This document shows, piece after piece, positions 24,208 to 32,633 of a stretch of DNA of 64,000 bases (its first letter is position 1; each line of letters starts with the position of its first letter). The stretch is from Brevibacillus brevis NBRC 100599 (GTDB lineage Bacteria > Bacillota > Bacilli > Brevibacillales > Brevibacillaceae). The notes beneath the pieces are model-generated. The model saw only the letters and a program-made list of their open reading frames with translations, did no database searches and was not told where the DNA came from. The DNA lies in contig NC_012491.1 in assembly GCF_000010165.1 (NCBI RefSeq), positions 4,276,001 to 4,340,000 on the forward strand, read 5' to 3'. The position numbers and the translations under genes are program-made.

Positions 24208-26277
24208 CTAAACCAATACACCTGTTGGTGCGCCCAGCACTTGGGCAATAACTGGCGGATACACTTCAGGCGTACCATACAGTCTCCAAGTACCGTCCTC
24301 ACCTTGACCGAACACGCCATGGATCAGCCAATCTGCTGCCAGCAAAGCACCCAATTCAGCGCCAATCGACAGCTTGATTGTCTCGCCATTCGCACGTTTT
24401 GCCGTACAGCCAGATGAAGTGATCTCTTGCACGAGCATGGATTCTTCCGTGATATCTTTGATCGCCATCGGGTTGCTGTAAAGATTTTGAGTCGCTTCTT
24501 TTTCCAGCACACCACGTAAGCGATAGGACTCCGGCAATGTTTCCTTCAACTCGACGAACAATGGCTGCATGACAGGATAAAGCGCGTATGGTCCTTGCTT
24601 ATCCAGCCACTTGAAGAACGCCGTCAAAACAGACATCAGATTGGTTGCCAACGTTTTGGTCGTTGCGTCCGTGCGCGTGAAAATGTCGTGGACGAGGAAA
24701 TATACCAGGTCCTCTCTGCGCAACTGCTCCCATGTGAAAGATGGGCCAAACGCTCCTCTGACGAATGAACGGAAATTGTTCATGACCTCATCGTACTTTT
24801 TGACGGTTGCTTCTGACTTGCCATCGGTCATCTCTTGTACGAAGCGATTGATGTCCGCAAGTCTGTCAGGATGTACGGTGTACACACTCTCCGGCAATCC
24901 CTCGATCAACGGACGGCGCAACAGGTTATGCACATGCAGGCTGTCATTTGACAACGAGAGGCGCGGACGAAGCATGTCCATTCGGATAAAGCGAGCCAAG
25001 CCTTGTCCGATTTTATGATCCTGTTCCATTTGCTCCATCAGCTTGTGGAGTTTTTCATGCAGCGCCTCGTTTTCAGTAGCCGCAACCAAAAGTGGAGCCA
25101 AATCATCGAGCTGTTCATGGGAAGTAACCAGCCATTTTTCAGCAAAATAGGTTTGGACTGCCCACTGCAACACTTTTGGTGGCAAAGTAGGCTGACTCGT
25201 GATAAACAGAGTTCCTTTGGACAAACGAGAGCCAGTTGAAGTAAGAACGCGAATCTCCTCTTCGTTCTCAAATGCAAGCAGCAGTAAAGTCTCAGCGACT
25301 TCGTCCAACTGCGGTGCGAACCCTTCCAGAATCAGGCTGTCATCCTGCAAAATCACTTCTGCCTGTACTTCATAAAGCTCTAGCAAGGCATCCTTTAAAT
25401 TCGGGAACAAATGCTCTTCCTTGCGTGTCGCATATACCCATGTCTCACGAGCACCATCCCGCTTTTTCAGCTCAAATGCAGGGTTCGACTCGATTACTTT
25501 CAACAGCTGTTTACGATCTGGCATCGCATAAGTACGACGCAGAAGCGACTCTTGCTTCGGTGCTTCTGACTCGCTTGCCGCTTCACCAAATTGAACGATG
25601 AAGTGATACAGCTCTGTCGTATAGCTTCTCTTGCTCGTATCTGCCTTCGCTGCTTCTACTTCTGGATGCTGGTGTAACCACTCGAGCAGACTTTCCTTGA
25701 CATGTGGCTGCAAAATGATGCTGCCAGAGAAGAGCATATCACGCAGACCGAGATTCAGCAGACGCCCTACGATCAATTGTCCAGGGACAACATCCAACGT
25801 ATTGGCACGAAGCAGATAGTGTTTTTCTTCCGAAATCGGTTGTTGAACTGTGATGACATCACGATCCACTTCCACGATTTCATAAACATTCAGGTGCAGT
25901 CCAGCAAACGCACGGCGAAGATCGGGCTCCATCCGACGTCCATGCTGTTTGATATAGTTCTCAAGCAGCGTGCTTCCACCTGTTTTGACGTCCAATACAC
26001 ACCAGTTGAAGAAATGCGCTGCCCATTCAGGACGTGCGACACTCTCTTGGGTCAAGTCGACTTCTTCCGCAAAGCGATTCCGCGCTTCTTGAATCGTCTC
26101 GCTGGTTACATTTGCGCCGACAAAATGGTTCAATCTTTCGACCCAGCCAGCGTATTCTTTTTGCAGCTTTTGCTCGTGGCGGCTACGCAGCTCCGTAATA
26201 GGAGTGACTACCCCACAGCATTTTTTGTATTTTTTTCCGCTCCCGCAAGGGCACAGTTCGTTTCTTCCTACCGACAT
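24208..26277 (-). CDS. Large SEC-C zinc-motif protein of unknown function, with integrase core-binding-like region
   Basis: About 689 aa from ATG 26277 (AAGGAG 13 bases upstream); an in-frame GTG at 26331 behind AGGGGG would add 18 residues. The N-terminus is a SEC-C zinc motif NELCPCGSGKKYKKCCG (Cys-x-Cys...Cys-Cys). The rest is mostly soluble helical sequence. Around residues 510-590 a segment (VKKYDEVMNNFRSFVRGAFG, then LVYFLVHDIFTRTDATTKTL, then LTAFFKWLDKQG) looks like the helical core-binding domain of tyrosine recombinases, but I find no catalytic Arg/His/Tyr domain. It is the third gene of an operon with two coiled-coil-containing proteins. Function unknown. Confidence 0.75.
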   Translation of the reverse strand: MSVGRNELCPCGSGKKYKKCCGVVTPITELRSRHEQKLQKEYAGWVERLNHFVGANVTSETIQEARNRFAEEVDLTQESVARPEWAAHFFNWCVLDVKTGGSTLLENYIKQHGRRMEPDLRRAFAGLHLNVYEIVEVDRDVITVQQPISEEKHYLLRANTLDVVPGQLIVGRLLNLGLRDMLFSGSIILQPHVKESLLEWLHQHPEVEAAKADTSKRSYTTELYHFIVQFGEAASESEAPKQESLLRRTYAMPDRKQLLKVIESNPAFELKKRDGARETWVYATRKEEHLFPNLKDALLELYEVQAEVILQDDSLILEGFAPQLDEVAETLLLLAFENEEEIRVLTSTGSRLSKGTLFITSQPTLPPKVLQWAVQTYFAEKWLVTSHEQLDDLAPLLVAATENEALHEKLHKLMEQMEQDHKIGQGLARFIRMDMLRPRLSLSNDSLHVHNLLRRPLIEGLPESVYTVHPDRLADINRFVQEMTDGKSEATVKKYDEVMNNFRSFVRGAFGPSFTWEQLRREDLVYFLVHDIFTRTDATTKTLATNLMSVLTAFFKWLDKQGPYALYPVMQPLFVELKETLPESYRLRGVLEKEATQNLYSNPMAIKDITEESMLVQEITSSGCTAKRANGETIKLSIGAELGALLAADWLIHGVFGQGEDGTWRLYGTPEVYPPVIAQVLGAPTGVLV

Positions 26278-26358
26278 AGAGGGTTTGGATCTCCTTTCCA
26301 TCCCACGCGGCATGCGCGGGGAATCATGCACAATCCCCCTATTTTACCGCATTATTCG

Positions 26359-26634
26359 TCATGTGTTCAAGTGTTCTCGCTTTGGTTCATGTGCGATACC
26401 CACATCCGTGTTGTTGGTTTCCCATTGGACAATAAATTGTTCCAGTCGATTCATCAACCTGACGATGCGCTGCTTCTCGCCCATGCATGCTGAAATAGCA
26501 GAGAGTTGGTTCGTGGCAAAAAGCTCCACTACTTCCTTCTCCATTTCTTGAAGGCGAATCCGATAGCCCGCGATAACATCGCGCAGGATGGCAAATCTCT
26601 GCTCTAACCGGATCGTAGCCTCAAGTTGACTCAT
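26359..26634 (-). CDS. Coiled-coil hypothetical protein, 91 aa
   Basis: An almost entirely helical product (LEQRFAILRDVIAGYRIRLQ, EMEKEVVELFATNQLSAISA, KQRIVRLMNRLEQFIVQWE) with heptad-like hydrophobic spacing. Its ATG overlaps the stop of the upstream 331-aa gene in an ATGA arrangement, indicating translational coupling. It is followed after about 80 bases by the SEC-C gene. Probably a partner of the coiled-coil tail of the upstream protein. No family recognised. Confidence 0.75.
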   Translation of the reverse strand: MSQLEATIRLEQRFAILRDVIAGYRIRLQEMEKEVVELFATNQLSAISACMGEKQRIVRLMNRLEQFIVQWETNNTDVGIAHEPKREHLNT

Positions 26635-26855
26635 TGTTGTTCACTGGTCGCTAGTACCTGTTGAATGCCAAGTACGATCTGCTCATGCTTATGTTTCTCT
26701 TTCATCAGCACTTCTATAGCTTGCATATTGCTTTGTTGAAAATGAGCGACAACTTCTTGGGACATTTCTTGGTTTCTTGTCTCCAAGCGGCTGATAGCTT
26801 CTTGCATCAGTTTTTGTACTTCCTCGAGAACTTGCTGGTTGGTAATGGTAGACAT
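26631..26855 (-). CDS. Candidate nested in-frame gene encoding the 74-aa coiled-coil tail
   Basis: Within the 331-aa gene, ATG 26855 is preceded by AAGGAGGAAGCTACT, a perfect Shine-Dalgarno sequence at optimal spacing in the same frame. Translation from it would give a 74-aa coiled-coil polypeptide (MSTITNQQVLEEVQKLMQEA...) identical to the C-terminus of the long protein, beginning exactly after the acidic linker. Alternative internal initiation making a small subunit is known in other bacterial complexes. Here it is a sequence-based prediction only. Confidence 0.5.
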   Translation of the reverse strand: MSTITNQQVLEEVQKLMQEAISRLETRNQEMSQEVVAHFQQSNMQAIEVLMKEKHKHEQIVLGIQQVLATSEQQ

Positions 26856-27626
26856 AGTAGCTTCCTCCTTGGTAAATAGTTGTTCTGGTTGTTGTTCCAC
26901 CTGGTGTAAGGGATTCGCTGGTTCTTCCGATGCAATTTCTTCTGAGACGGACTCGCTGTTTCCTATCGATACAGAAGGGGCAGCAACAGCAACCTCGAGG
27001 GCGGCCTGCTCTTCCTTGGAATCTTCGCTACGAGCAATGATGTACATGGTATCACCGTCAATGCGGAAGCGGTCATCTTGCGCAGGGAGAAAAGCAGCAT
27101 CTGAAGCAATTCCAACCTCCTGCTCCAGAAAATGGACTAATGTGCGAGCAGCTACCTGTGTAATACCATTGTCGCGGCAAAACGCATACACTTGGTCATT
27201 GCCCAAAGTCCACTCTGCCAAAAACCATCTGCTGTCGCCTTGATATTGCACAAAGCGAGGATCGCGTTCCAATTGCAGCATACGAAGAATCTGATTCCAG
27301 CCAAACTGCGTTTGTCGACGCAGCTCTGCGACGATTTGCTCAAGCTTTTTTGGTGTTTGGCTATCGCGCAAATAGCGATGAGCCAAGTCGTACACTTGAT
27401 GTGGCTGGTGAGTGACCTCTACGATCGCCTCTGAGCTTCCAACCCGCACTGGAGATTGCTCCATTTTCAACACTTTATCCAGTACTGTCTCGCAGTCCAG
27501 CTCCAAAAAAGCATTCAGCTCATTCGCTTCCATCCGGGAGCAGATCTCCGTACGTGGAAGGGAGCGCTCACCGGGCCGGAATACCTTTTTTACAATACTT
27601 GGTAGGGTATAAGTTGGCCGTTTCAT
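26631..27626 (-). CDS. Hypothetical protein with helix-turn-helix-like regions and C-terminal coiled coil, 331 aa
   Basis: Begins at ATG 27626 behind AAGGAG. Residues about 75-140 (YDLAHRYLRDSQTPKKLEQI, then AELRRQTQFGWNQILRMLQL, then DPRFVQYQGDSRWFLAEW) resemble the winged-helix HARE/restriction-system HTH pattern, where a short repeat ends in a Trp-containing wing. A second similar stretch lies near 145-200. Residues 205-255 are an acidic Ser/Glu-rich linker, and 258-331 a coiled coil. An internal ATG with a perfect ribosome-binding site marks the start of the coiled coil. First gene of the operon. Possibly DNA-binding; the family is not recognised. Confidence 0.75.
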   Translation of the reverse strand: MKRPTYTLPSIVKKVFRPGERSLPRTEICSRMEANELNAFLELDCETVLDKVLKMEQSPVRVGSSEAIVEVTHQPHQVYDLAHRYLRDSQTPKKLEQIVAELRRQTQFGWNQILRMLQLERDPRFVQYQGDSRWFLAEWTLGNDQVYAFCRDNGITQVAARTLVHFLEQEVGIASDAAFLPAQDDRFRIDGDTMYIIARSEDSKEEQAALEVAVAAPSVSIGNSESVSEEIASEEPANPLHQVEQQPEQLFTKEEATMSTITNQQVLEEVQKLMQEAISRLETRNQEMSQEVVAHFQQSNMQAIEVLMKEKHKHEQIVLGIQQVLATSEQQ

Positions 27627-27652
27627 TGCACTTTCTCCTTCTCGTGATCGGC

Positions 27653-27680
27653 ATTGTATGCCAAATCAAATGGGAATCAA
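27653..27680 (-). promoter_or_regulatory. Predicted sigma-A promoter of the SEC-C operon
   Basis: Minus strand -35 TTGATT (27675-27680), 16-base spacer, -10 TACAAT (27653-27658), 26 bases before the first gene of the operon. Confidence 0.55.
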
Positions 27681-27754
27681 GAAGTTATTCTACAAAAAGA
27701 AAAAAAATCCTACCTACCTTGAAGTGTTTATGAATTCCGATAATGATGAAAAGG

Positions 27755-27788
27755 AAAACCCGACATGGCTTCTACACCATATCGGGTA
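27755..27788 (-). terminator. Terminator of the YcdB/YcdC-like gene
   Basis: ACCCGATATGG pairs with CCATGTCGGGT on the minus strand (one mismatch-tolerant position), followed by TTTTCCTTTT. Confidence 0.75.
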
Positions 27789-27792
27789 TCGG

Positions 27793-29355
27793 TTATTGGG
27801 TAGCTTTCCATTCCAGCCAGGTTTCCTCCACCGCCCCCGTTGCGGCATCGATCTGCAAAGACTTGGTATTCGTTGTCGCTAAATAAGCCAGTTGCGGCAG
27901 TTTCGCTGAATGCGTCCCTACCCTCGGATACCAGTATGCCAAGCGTAGATTTGCTTCTTTGACATACGCGTTCTTTGCTTTCTCATCCTTGATAATACCG
28001 TCTTTACTGATGGTAGCTGGCATGGACGGCAGTTCATTTACTTGCGCAAGGACTACGTTGCCCTTCTTCGCGTCCACTTCCAGGTAGAACAATGGTCTCT
28101 TGGTAGGGATCCCGTCAATCTCAGGATGAAAGGCAAAGCTGCTAATTGGCCGCACCAGATTTTGATCTGCCCAACCCGGCAGATTTTCTACAAGACTCGT
28201 CTCCTTTACGGAGAAGGATTGTTCTTTAGACAATAAGTATTTTTTCACAAATTGTACGGCGATGTCTTTTGCCTCATCATGCGTGAGCGGCTTCTCAAGC
28301 TCCTTTTCTACGGGACCATCCAGCTTGAATTCAATGGGTGATTTTGTTTTACGGTCGAGCGTAATCCACGCGCTTTGATACGAGTTCGCATTCCATTCAT
28401 GGCGATCGATGTCGCTGTTTTTGTACTTTTTGTCCTCTTTTACATTTTTGTACGTGCGTTGATTCAACCTCAAGCCAAAATCCTTTTCGAGCATCTGCTC
28501 CATTTTTTTCGTATCTCGCCAGACGCCCATGTCTGCTGTTCCTTTGATTTTCATCGTCTCATTCGTTGTTTGATACACAGACGAAACTTCTTCACCAGTC
28601 AGAGCATCTATCGTTGGCAATTGGTTAGGCACGTAAACGAGCTTGCCCGCTGACTCATCGTAGACCAATTCTAAGGATACCTTGTCTTGCCACTCCTTCA
28701 TTGCCTTTTCAAGCGGTACAGCCTTGCTTGGGTCCGCTACTTCTTCTGCGGTAGGAAGCTTTCGCTTTTCTTGCTGAAAATGGACAACCTGCCCCTTTGC
28801 GTCAACCATGACCCGTGCTGTCTCTTTGTCCACCCATGTGTTGTTCAACTGTGGGTAGACACTGACAACCGCCAGATGATCCAGCTCAGATGCACGATCG
28901 TAAGAAAGCATCGCTTGTGGGGAAATAACATGGTCAACTGCTATGTAATTCCGAATAAAGTCCACAGCCTTTTGATAGGCTTCCTTTTGATTAAGTTTGG
29001 TTGTTTTGTCCCGATTCACATCATGCAGGACAAAACTGGTCATATCTCCCTTTGCATTTGTGGAGATGGTGAGCGTCGTATTCGTGGTAATGACACTCTT
29101 TCGATCCGAAAGATGAATGACATACCCCGAATTGCTTGTCCCTCCGTAAGAGTCCACATGAAGACCTTTCATGAGAGGCACGTAGTCCTCTTTCAATTCC
29201 GTTAACAAGTGGACGATGTCTTCTGGCAACTGAATAGGCTCCAGACTTGATTTGCCATCATACGCATAAGAAGACAACGGATGCAAAAGTGCCACTGGTG
29301 TCGTGACCATGCTGACTGCCAGCACAAACATGGCAGCTCTGTTTCGCTTTTTCAC
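27793..29355 (-). CDS. Secreted YcdB/YcdC-type (DUF4901/PepSY-like) protein
   Basis: 520 aa, GTG start at 29355 behind GAGGAGG. Residues 1-31 are a signal peptide (AMFVLAVSMVTTPVALLHPL, then SSYAYD). Repeated units of alpha helix followed by beta hairpin are visible: LNQKEAYQKAVDFIRNYI near 122 and LTHDEAKDIAVQFVKKYL near 358, each followed by strands ending in VDAKGQVVHFQ- or VDAKKGNVVLAQ-like turns. This matches the YcdB/YcdC repeat (PF16244) in memory, related to PepSY. Extracellular, function unknown, possibly protease inhibition or envelope binding. Monocistronic. Confidence 0.78.
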   Translation of the reverse strand: MKKRNRAAMFVLAVSMVTTPVALLHPLSSYAYDGKSSLEPIQLPEDIVHLLTELKEDYVPLMKGLHVDSYGGTSNSGYVIHLSDRKSVITTNTTLTISTNAKGDMTSFVLHDVNRDKTTKLNQKEAYQKAVDFIRNYIAVDHVISPQAMLSYDRASELDHLAVVSVYPQLNNTWVDKETARVMVDAKGQVVHFQQEKRKLPTAEEVADPSKAVPLEKAMKEWQDKVSLELVYDESAGKLVYVPNQLPTIDALTGEEVSSVYQTTNETMKIKGTADMGVWRDTKKMEQMLEKDFGLRLNQRTYKNVKEDKKYKNSDIDRHEWNANSYQSAWITLDRKTKSPIEFKLDGPVEKELEKPLTHDEAKDIAVQFVKKYLLSKEQSFSVKETSLVENLPGWADQNLVRPISSFAFHPEIDGIPTKRPLFYLEVDAKKGNVVLAQVNELPSMPATISKDGIIKDEKAKNAYVKEANLRLAYWYPRVGTHSAKLPQLAYLATTNTKSLQIDAATGAVEETWLEWKATQ

Positions 29356-29425
29356 AGGAATACCTCCTCATTACAAGACATTACTGGTAAGACGAGCATC
29401 TTGCAAAAACGTTTCTGATTTATCT

Positions 29426-29467
29426 AAAAAAAGCCAACTGCTTTGTTTTGCTTAGCAGTTGGCTTTT
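29426..29467 (-). terminator. Terminator of the dedA-ykvA-yhaM operon
   Basis: AAAGCCAACTGCT pairs with AGCAGTTGGCTTT around a loop of about 13 bases, followed by a T run on the minus strand. Confidence 0.88.
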
Positions 29468-29478
29468 TGTTCTATCGA

Positions 29479-30426
29479 TTAATATCCGCGCCAGACTTTT
29501 CGTCTAAGCACGCCAGCGTACGCCCATTCCTCTTCTTCCGGCATGTCCGCTAGTGTTTGGCTCAAAGCGTTCATTTTGCTGTCGATCTGGTCCAGGTAAT
29601 GGAACATGACAGCTGTAGGCGTTTTTCCAGATACAGCACTGCCCCAGCCGTTCTCTACCTCTCCATGATGACTCAAAATGCAATGCTTCAAGTGCAGAAC
29701 CTCTGCGTCCCCTAAAGAAATATCTAGCTTACGGCAAATACCGCTTACCATCTCGACTCCCATGACCAAGTGACCAATTAACTGACCTGGCGTGGTGTAA
29801 TCCGGAGCGATGGGATCAGATAGCTCGTACAGCTTTCCGATATCGTGCAAGATACAAGTCGCAATCAGTACATCCCTGTCTACTTGCGGATACAGTGGCA
29901 AGAGACTCTGCGCCGCCGTCAACAAAGAGACAATATGCTCGAGCAAACCGTGATAATAGTTGTGGTGCATGCGAACTCCAGCCGGATAATGGCGAAGGCG
30001 ATCGTGAATCTCCTCTGTTGCCAGCGCCTCTTGAATAATGGCCTTGAGTGTGGCACTCTGCAGGCTGTCGACTGCATGGGTCAGCTTTGTCCACAGTTCG
30101 TCCACTGGAACGGGCGAGATCGGAATGAGCGACTCCATCTGAACTTCGTCTGATGCCGCAGCCGGTCTGATTCGTTGAATCACCAGTTGCTTTTTCCCAC
30201 GGTACATTTGGACAGCAGCATCGATCTTCACAACAGATTTGACGTTAATCCATTCCTTCATTTCTGCATTGACATCCCACAGCTTTGCCATGATCGTACC
30301 GGAGCGATCTCCCAGCTCCAGATTCAAGTATTCACTCTGATTACTTGCTACGCCCGCTTCCTTGCTTTTAATCAGGCAAAAAGCGACAACACGCTCTCCC
30401 TCTTGATAATCCAATAAATATTTCAT
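29479..30426 (-). CDS. yhaM: 3'-5' exoribonuclease YhaM
   Basis: 315 aa, the usual YhaM length. The N-terminal OB-fold (EYLNLELGDRSGTIMAKLWD, about residues 15-90) binds single-stranded nucleic acid. The HD domain carries HHNYYHGLLEH near 154-164, the His-Asp pair in CILHDIGKLY (H194, D195) and HCILSHHGEVENGWGSAV near 248-265. Together these define the metal-dependent 3'-5' exonuclease acting on RNA and ssDNA in the cytosol. Last gene of a three-gene operon after dedA and a DUF1232 gene, 19 bases from the latter. Confidence 0.93.
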   Translation of the reverse strand: MKYLLDYQEGERVVAFCLIKSKEAGVASNQSEYLNLELGDRSGTIMAKLWDVNAEMKEWINVKSVVKIDAAVQMYRGKKQLVIQRIRPAAASDEVQMESLIPISPVPVDELWTKLTHAVDSLQSATLKAIIQEALATEEIHDRLRHYPAGVRMHHNYYHGLLEHIVSLLTAAQSLLPLYPQVDRDVLIATCILHDIGKLYELSDPIAPDYTTPGQLIGHLVMGVEMVSGICRKLDISLGDAEVLHLKHCILSHHGEVENGWGSAVSGKTPTAVMFHYLDQIDSKMNALSQTLADMPEEEEWAYAGVLRRKVWRGY

Positions 30427-30445
30427 CTATATGTCCCATCCTAGC

Positions 30446-30964
30446 TTATTTTTTTCGGAACAGGGTTTCTTCCAGCTTTTTCACTATTTTCTTGCCGACT
30501 AAATCATCCGCTGATCGAACCACCTTCGTAATGACAGCCAAAAGGTCTTCTTCGCCATTCCAATGCTCACGTACAATCGATTCATCGATATCCACCAAAA
30601 TCTTGCGCAAAGCATAAACAGCCAAAATAACGTCATCCACTAGTCCGAATCCGCCCACTAATGCCTCTGGAATAAAATCAATCGGGGTAATGAAGTAGGC
30701 AACCGCTACACCCGCTAACGCTTTTGATTGAACTCCTACGCGCTTGTCTAGCATAAGACGGGCCAAGAGAACAAACAAATCTGGTGCAAGCAATATAAAG
30801 TTGGCTACAGAATCATTGATTCCCTTGTCTCTAATGAACGTTTCGATTTTCTCACGCAATTTATCATAAAAACGCTGGTGTTTTTCCGGTAATACGACAG
30901 GTACCAGTTCCGTTGGCTTGCGAACCACAGGCAGTAGATTTTCGTTGCGATTTTCTTCACTCAT
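30446..30964 (-). CDS. YkvA-like DUF1232 protein
   Basis: 172 aa. The DUF1232 signature is in the middle: KALAGVAVAYFITPIDFIPE followed by ALVGGFGLVDDVILAVYALRK (about residues 78-120), a short hydrophobic hairpin likely inserted in or attached to the membrane. The flanks are charged. Its function is unknown. The start (GGAGGGATCAGA before ATG) overlaps the end of the dedA gene by eight bases, so it is co-translated with it. Confidence 0.85.
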   Translation of the reverse strand: MSEENRNENLLPVVRKPTELVPVVLPEKHQRFYDKLREKIETFIRDKGINDSVANFILLAPDLFVLLARLMLDKRVGVQSKALAGVAVAYFITPIDFIPEALVGGFGLVDDVILAVYALRKILVDIDESIVREHWNGEEDLLAVITKVVRSADDLVGKKIVKKLEETLFRKK

Positions 30965-31598
30965 TCTGATCCCTCCGTAATTGCTTTTTTACATTCGCCT
31001 TGTGCCTGAAATACGACCAAGCTGCGATCAATGCCAGCAAAGCGATAAAGAAAATCGCAAGGTTACGGGCAATCAAATCAAACAGCTCATCCCAACGTTC
31101 TCCTAATTGCCAGCCAAGCGTCACAAAAAGCAAACTCCAAAACAGCCCTCCCAAATAGGTATAGAGCATGAAAGTCGGAAATGGCAATCGCGTGATCCCG
31201 GCAAAATAGGCCGTAAACTGACGGACACCAGGGATGAAATAGCCAAGCGGAAGCGCCCATTTTCCGACGCGATTAAACCACTCTTCTGTTTTTTTGTAAA
31301 CGGTATAGCCCATCCCTAATCGTTTCCCATATCGCTCGAGAAAAGCGTAGCCTAGCGTTCTGCCGATCCAGTATGCTGCCGTCATCGCTGTAACGGAACC
31401 GAGAAAGCAGACAAAAAAGGTAGGCCAATATTCCAATTTTCCCGTTGAAACAAGGAATCCTGAAAAAACAAGCAGCGTTTCTTCTGGCAAGGGCATCCCC
31501 AAAATTCCTAGAAAGAACAATCCAAACAAGGCGCCATACCCATATTGCGCAATATAATCACCGAAGGTTCCCATTACACCTTCCACAAATGTCACCAC
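30957..31598 (-). CDS. DedA-family (VTT domain) membrane protein
   Basis: 213 aa; GTG start at 31598, with an alternative ATG eight codons in (31574). Hydrophobic segments at about residues 20-45, 55-80, 135-160 and 175-200. The family hallmarks are present: GMPLPEETLLVFSGFLVSTG near 34, GRTLGYAFLERYGKRLG near 80 and FIPGVRQFTAYFAGITRLPF near 122, including the conserved Glu and the F.PG.R motif. DedA proteins act as lipid carriers (scramblases such as UptA for undecaprenyl phosphate or PetA for phosphatidylethanolamine); the lipid here is not known. First gene of the operon. Confidence 0.92.
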   Translation of the reverse strand: MVTFVEGVMGTFGDYIAQYGYGALFGLFFLGILGMPLPEETLLVFSGFLVSTGKLEYWPTFFVCFLGSVTAMTAAYWIGRTLGYAFLERYGKRLGMGYTVYKKTEEWFNRVGKWALPLGYFIPGVRQFTAYFAGITRLPFPTFMLYTYLGGLFWSLLFVTLGWQLGERWDELFDLIARNLAIFFIALLALIAAWSYFRHKANVKKQLRRDQNE

Positions 31599-31798
31599 TT
31601 TTCCAGCAAGCTACCCTCTTCCATTATGCCAAAAGAAAGGCGCATTCACAAATAAGAGCTCATATGACAACTATTAATTTTTGCCAACTTGGAGATACTC
31701 TACAACATCAACAAAAAAAACGAATCCAGCCTCACCATTCGCCATACCCTTAGGGGATTTTACGGACAAATGACTTGGAACAAACGAGGGAAGCACGG

Positions 31799-32284
31799 AT
31801 GTGGAAAAAAGCATATCGAAAGCTAAAATTCGAATACTACAAGGTACTGAGAATGAAAGGGGCGCCAGCTTTCGTCGCCCGCGGATTTTCGCTCGGAATC
31901 TTTATCGAGTTTATTACCCTGCCTACTTTCGGCCTCGCGTTCCTATTGCTTTTCCCACTCTGCAAGCTGTTTCGCGCCAGTTTTCCCGCTGGTTTGGTTG
32001 CGTTTGTCATCGGAAAGCTCATCTTACCGCTCTTCATTCTTTTCAATTACAATATTGGATACGTGTTGATTGGCAAACCGTTACAAGGACATTTGAACCA
32101 TCACGAGTCTGGGATGCCATGGCTTGTCTGGGTGAAAGAAAAAGGACTTGTCTATTTTACAGGAAGTGCCATCATGGGGCTGATTGTCGCGTTCGCGAGC
32201 TACTTTCTCGTTTTAACTGGCCTTCAATTATATCGTCGCAAGAAATTACGGCGCTCATTACCTGAGGAAAGTCCTCCCCCTTAA
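31799..32284 (+). CDS. DUF2062 membrane protein
   Basis: 161 aa from ATG 31799 behind GAGGGAAG; a TTG 24 bases upstream in frame is less likely. After a basic N-terminus (KKAYRKLKFEYYKVLRMKG) the DUF2062 domain starts with APAFVARGFSLGIFIEFITL and continues with FVIGKLILPLFILFNYNIGY and YFTGSAIMGLIVAFASYFLV, giving three to four membrane helices. Role unknown. It ends in a strong bidirectional terminator. Confidence 0.82.
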   Translation: MWKKAYRKLKFEYYKVLRMKGAPAFVARGFSLGIFIEFITLPTFGLAFLLLFPLCKLFRASFPAGLVAFVIGKLILPLFILFNYNIGYVLIGKPLQGHLNHHESGMPWLVWVKEKGLVYFTGSAIMGLIVAFASYFLVLTGLQLYRRKKLRRSLPEESPPP

Positions 32285-32295
32285 TTGCTCGAACG

Positions 32296-32337
32296 AAAAA
32301 GACCGGTCCGACATTCGCTGTCAGTCCGGTCTTTTTT
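32296..32337. terminator. Bidirectional terminator
   Basis: AAAAAGACCGG pairs with CCGGTCTTTTT, with an inner CCGACA/TGTC(A)G extension. It serves DUF2062 (plus) and the 73-aa gene (minus). Confidence 0.85.
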
Positions 32338-32347
32338 GCTCGCAATG

Positions 32348-32569
32348 TTATGCAAAGTAGCCTTGATCGTGCAGGTACTCCATGATTTCGGCAACAGTTT
32401 TTTCTTCATTCAAGAGCTTCACGGTTACTTCCACTTGCTCTGGGGACAAACCGTTCGCTCCGAGGCTTTCCTTGATCAACACGTCGTTAGGGCGACGGAA
32501 GTACGTTTGCAACGTACGCTTCACACGTCCTTCCAGACTAGTTCTCAGCATCAATTCAGTCGTAGACAT
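32348..32569 (-). CDS. Hypothetical protein, 73 aa
   Basis: Small soluble helical protein (MSTTELMLRTSLEGRVKRTL, then LSPEQVEVTVKLLNEEKTVA, then EIMEYLHDQGYF). The middle looks like a short helical hairpin. A ribosome-binding site GAAAGAGGT precedes the ATG. It ends at the bidirectional terminator. I do not recognise the family. Confidence 0.65.
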   Translation of the reverse strand: MSTTELMLRTSLEGRVKRTLQTYFRRPNDVLIKESLGANGLSPEQVEVTVKLLNEEKTVAEIMEYLHDQGYFA

Positions 32570-32633
32570 CTGTTCGACCTCTTTCCTAGAAAGATTTGCG
32601 TAACCCCTATTATCTTATAAAACCGTGGAATAA

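Noticed and set aside
25702..26493. A 263-codon plus-strand frame antisense to the SEC-C gene
   Set aside because: The minus-strand operon has ribosome-binding sites, coupling and the SEC-C motif; the antisense frame has none of these.
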